NCBI GenBank assembly: GCA_035444405.1
Contig: DAOMOP010000001.1
Span: 45,400-109,399 of the forward strand
Length of the DNA stretch: 64,000 nt
Direction of reading: 5' to 3'
From: DAOMOP01 sp035444405
GTDB lineage: Bacteria; Pseudomonadota; Gammaproteobacteria; Burkholderiales; Rhodocyclaceae
The notes under the pieces are model-generated. The model was not told the DNA's origin and searched no databases. It saw only the letters and a program-made list of their open reading frames with translations. How positions within the stretch are numbered: the stretch's first letter is position 1; each line of letters opens with the position of its first letter. Below, piece by piece: positions 62,065 through 64,000 of this stretch. The position numbers were made by a program, and so were the translations under genes.

Positions 62065-62862
62065 ATGCTCGACGACGCCACGCCCACGCCCGCACGGTCC
62101 CATCCACGTTTCGGACCGACCCATGCCCTGCTCGACGCCACGCGCAGCGACATCCAGGCCGCATATCCGCATGCGCGCATGCCGCCACTCAATTCCCACT
62201 TCGTCTTCACGCGCTCGGGCTATCACGTGCGATTCGCCCATGGCAGCGCACATCTTCAGAAGCAGGTGGGCCAGCTTGTTCATAGCATGTACGATGCGCG
62301 CGGGCTGCAGATCCAGGGCAGCGCACCACAGTCGCAGCGTGCCGGGCAGACGACACTGGCCGCATGCACCGGAGACCATGTCTTCGGAACGCTGACGCTG
62401 GGTATCGACTCGCCGATCGGCCTGCTCGCCGACACGCTTTATCGCAAGGAGATCGACGACGTCCGTGCGGGCGGGGGCCGGGTGTGCGAGGTGACGCGGC
62501 TGGCGGTCGATTCGACCGTCGGTTCGCCCGACGTGCTGGCGACGATCTTCAACATCGCCTTCATCCTCGCGCGTCACGTACACCACATGACCGATCTGTT
62601 CGCCGAGGTCCACCCGCGTCATGCCGGCTTCTACCAGCGCCTGATGGGCTACCGCATCGCCGGCCCCGAGCGCACCTGCCCGCGCGTCGGTGCTCCGGCC
62701 GTGCTGATGCACCTGTGCCTGGACCACGCCGAGCAGCAGATCAGAAAGCTGGCAGGCAACCCCGATACCGGCGAACGAAGCCTGTATCGCCACTTCCTTC
62801 CGCAACCACAGCAGCAAGCGGTGGTGCGTGAGCTGGTCGAACCGCTGCCGGTCGCAGCCTGA
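62065..62862 (+). CDS. PEP-CTERM/exosortase system-associated acyltransferase (FeeM-like N-acyl amino acid synthase fold)
   Basis: 265 residues from the ATG at 62065. The core VFGTLTLGIDSPIGLLADTLYR followed by GGRVCEVTRLAVD (quoted in part) is the FeeM/autoinducer-synthase-like GNAT fold, in which the E-V-T-R-L-A-V strand is diagnostic; HRH-type and YQRLMGYRIAGPERTC segments follow. FeeM enzymes take acyl-ACP and an amino acid to make long-chain N-acyl amino acids; the exosortase-linked subfamily has no proven product. AGGAG is 13 bp upstream, rather far. It is divergent from the whole XrtA operon. The in-frame region upstream to 61867 looks non-coding. Confidence 0.86.
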   Translation: MLDDATPTPARSHPRFGPTHALLDATRSDIQAAYPHARMPPLNSHFVFTRSGYHVRFAHGSAHLQKQVGQLVHSMYDARGLQIQGSAPQSQRAGQTTLAACTGDHVFGTLTLGIDSPIGLLADTLYRKEIDDVRAGGGRVCEVTRLAVDSTVGSPDVLATIFNIAFILARHVHHMTDLFAEVHPRHAGFYQRLMGYRIAGPERTCPRVGAPAVLMHLCLDHAEQQIRKLAGNPDTGERSLYRHFLPQPQQQAVVRELVEPLPVAA

Positions 62863-63075
62863 AGCCGCACGCCAGCGCCGAGTCTACCCGCCCCTCTGGT
62901 CGCGCGCGATACCCCCCTTGCGCGCGGACGCGGCGCCGCGAGGCCGCATGCCCCTGCGGCTTCGCGCAGCCCCGACACAATTTCAGCGAAACCGCAAGCC
63001 GCCCCGGCTCGCCCTTTGCGAAATCGTGGTCCATCCCCGATTCTGAGCAGTTGCGCCCTACCGGACGCACCATGC

Positions 63076-63098
63076 AAAAACGGGCGCCGAGGCGCCCG
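63076..63098 (-). terminator. Rho-independent terminator of the porin gene
   Basis: On the minus strand the RNA reads CGGGCGCC, a 2-base loop (TC), GGCGCCCG, then UUUUU: an 8-bp perfect GC stem with a U-tract, 30 bp after the porin stop. Very strong match. Extension of pairing on both sides (GCAAA/TTTGC) might also let it act for the rightward acyltransferase gene. Confidence 0.92.
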
Positions 63099-63127
63099 CT
63101 TTGCACATTCAGATCGCTGCGAGACGA

Positions 63128-64000
63128 TCAGAACACGTGACGGATACCGAGCACGTAGTTGTTGTTGTTGTCGCCCAGACCGCCAGCGGTGGTGTTGACC
63201 TGGACCGCACGCAGGTCGTCGTTGCGCACTTGCGAGAACGCGGCGTAGGCCATCGTGCGCTTCGACAGGCTGTGCGTGTAGCCGACCGACCAGGACTGGA
63301 CATCGAAGTCGGAGCCACGGTCGTCGTCGAACTTGGCATACGCGGCGAAGACCTTGCCCGCTTCGCTGACCGGAGCGTCGACGCCGATGTTCCACAGCTT
63401 GTCCCTGTCGCCGCCGACCTTGTTCTGCTGGTAGCTGCCGAGCACCTTGGCAACACCGAAGTTGTAGCTGGCGCCGAGCAGCCATTCCTTCTGGTCGCTG
63501 GCCGCACCACCTTCGATGTGGTGGTAGATCGCGCCGACGGCGAGCGGGCCGCTGGCGTAGTCGAGACCCAGACCGGTCCGGTCGCCGGTACGGCGATCCT
63601 TGAGCTCGTTCGTTTCGGCCAGGCTATAGATCACCTCACCCGACAGGCCGCCCATCTTCGGCGACTGGTAGCGGATCGCGTTGTTGAAGCGTCCCGGGCT
63701 GTTCGGGGTGATGGTCATGCCGTTGTTGACCGACAGGATCGACTGCGGCGAGAACGGCGACGCGCCCATCGCGGCATCCCACTTGAACACGGCGAAGCCC
63801 GGCGAGTACTGGCGGCCGAGACCGACGAAACCGAAGCCGCCTTCGAGGCCGACGAACTGCTGGCGTGCGTTCAGGCCGCCGGTGTTACCGATACCGGCGT
63901 TGACGTCGTTGGCGATCGAGTACTCGAGCGTGAAGACGGCCTTGAGACCGTTGCCCAGGTCTTCGGCGCCGCGGAAGCCGATACGCGAGCCCGACAGGCC
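63128..64000 (-). CDS. Betaproteobacterial general porin, C-terminal part (runs off right edge)
   Basis: 291 codons are visible, open to base 64000. The N-most visible residues GLSGSRIGFRGAEDLGNGLKA match the second and third strands of trimeric Omp32-type porins, QQFVGLEGGFGFVGLGRQ the next, and YVLGIRHVF the terminal strand with C-terminal Phe for BAM recognition. The missing 5-prime end would be about 60 codons including the signal peptide. Codon use is strongly biased (regular AAC, GGC, TAC), consistent with a highly expressed gene. Not functionally tied to the polysaccharide genes. Confidence 0.95.
   Translation of the reverse strand, partial: GLSGSRIGFRGAEDLGNGLKAVFTLEYSIANDVNAGIGNTGGLNARQQFVGLEGGFGFVGLGRQYSPGFAVFKWDAAMGASPFSPQSILSVNNGMTITPNSPGRFNNAIRYQSPKMGGLSGEVIYSLAETNELKDRRTGDRTGLGLDYASGPLAVGAIYHHIEGGAASDQKEWLLGASYNFGVAKVLGSYQQNKVGGDRDKLWNIGVDAPVSEAGKVFAAYAKFDDDRGSDFDVQSWSVGYTHSLSKRTMAYAAFSQVRNDDLRAVQVNTTAGGLGDNNNNYVLGIRHVF

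Noticed and set aside
62943..62960. GCCGCA/TGCGGC hairpin after the FeeM-like gene
   Set aside because: Six-bp stem without a U-tract in DNA where such short GC hairpins are common.

Overview
The window is GC-rich Gram-negative DNA, almost wall-to-wall with genes for making, modifying and exporting a cell-surface or secreted polysaccharide. A complete exosortase A (XrtA/PEP-CTERM) type exopolysaccharide locus and a classic betaproteobacterial trimeric porin at the right edge suggest a betaproteobacterium, most likely of the Rhodocyclales type (Thauera/Azoarcus/Zoogloea-like). The taxon is inferred from gene content, not from an rRNA or other marker. Four assembly gaps (runs of N) interrupt genes at 5049-5058, 7402-7411, 34940-34949 and 52429-52473. 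No rRNA, tRNA, CRISPR array or insertion sequence was seen.

Layout. (1) 1-2400, minus: start of a lipoyl E2 gene and a fused E1 alpha/beta 2-oxoacid dehydrogenase. (2) 2540-20447, plus: a long run of tightly overlapping genes. The first part (2.5-11.2 kb) holds an acyltransferase, two deacetylases, two family 2 glycosyltransferases, a sulfotransferase, an unknown protein and a YejM/PbgA-like membrane sulfatase. Next come an exported FG-GAP/ASPIC protein, a GT4 glycosyltransferase, a Wzm/Wzt ABC polysaccharide exporter, a second sulfotransferase, an exostosin-like GT and a membrane-anchored methyltransferase. (3) 20601-61687, minus: every gene points left. From left to right these are a methyltransferase, a sulfotransferase, an alpha/alpha-toroid protein and an AT-richer asparagine synthetase. 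They are followed by a complete GDP-D-glycero-alpha-D-manno-heptose pathway (gmhB, hddC, gmhA, hddA) and an acyl carrier protein/AMP-ligase/GNAT trio. A further block (32.9-42.0 kb) carries deacetylases, glycosyltransferases, a formyltransferase, a PaaK/CapK-like adenylating enzyme and a second toroid protein. The XrtA core then runs from 41.9 to 61.7 kb. (4) 62065-62862, plus: a FeeM-like acyltransferase divergent from the XrtA operon. (5) 63128-64000, minus: a porin with a clear terminator, running off the right edge.

How the parts fit. The XrtA core supplies an outer-membrane export lipoprotein, a chain-length/polymerisation protein, a tyrosine autokinase, an outer-membrane barrel, an ExeA-like ATPase, WecB, a deacetylase, a FemAB-like transferase, three glycosyltransferases, an amidotransferase, exosortase with a fused EpsI domain, and an O-antigen-ligase-like protein. 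The rest of the window reads as a decoration toolkit: heptose supply, at least four sulfotransferases, six deacetylase-fold proteins, two methyltransferases, and several separate acyl sources (E1/E2 complex, ACP plus AMP-ligase, PaaK-like enzyme, FeeM-like enzyme). An ABC-2 exporter sits beside the Wza/Wzc-like machinery, so two glycans, or two export routes, may be encoded. I see no PEP-CTERM substrate protein, no PrsK/PrsR-type regulators, no Wzx flippase and no phosphoglycosyl transferase here; they may lie outside the window.
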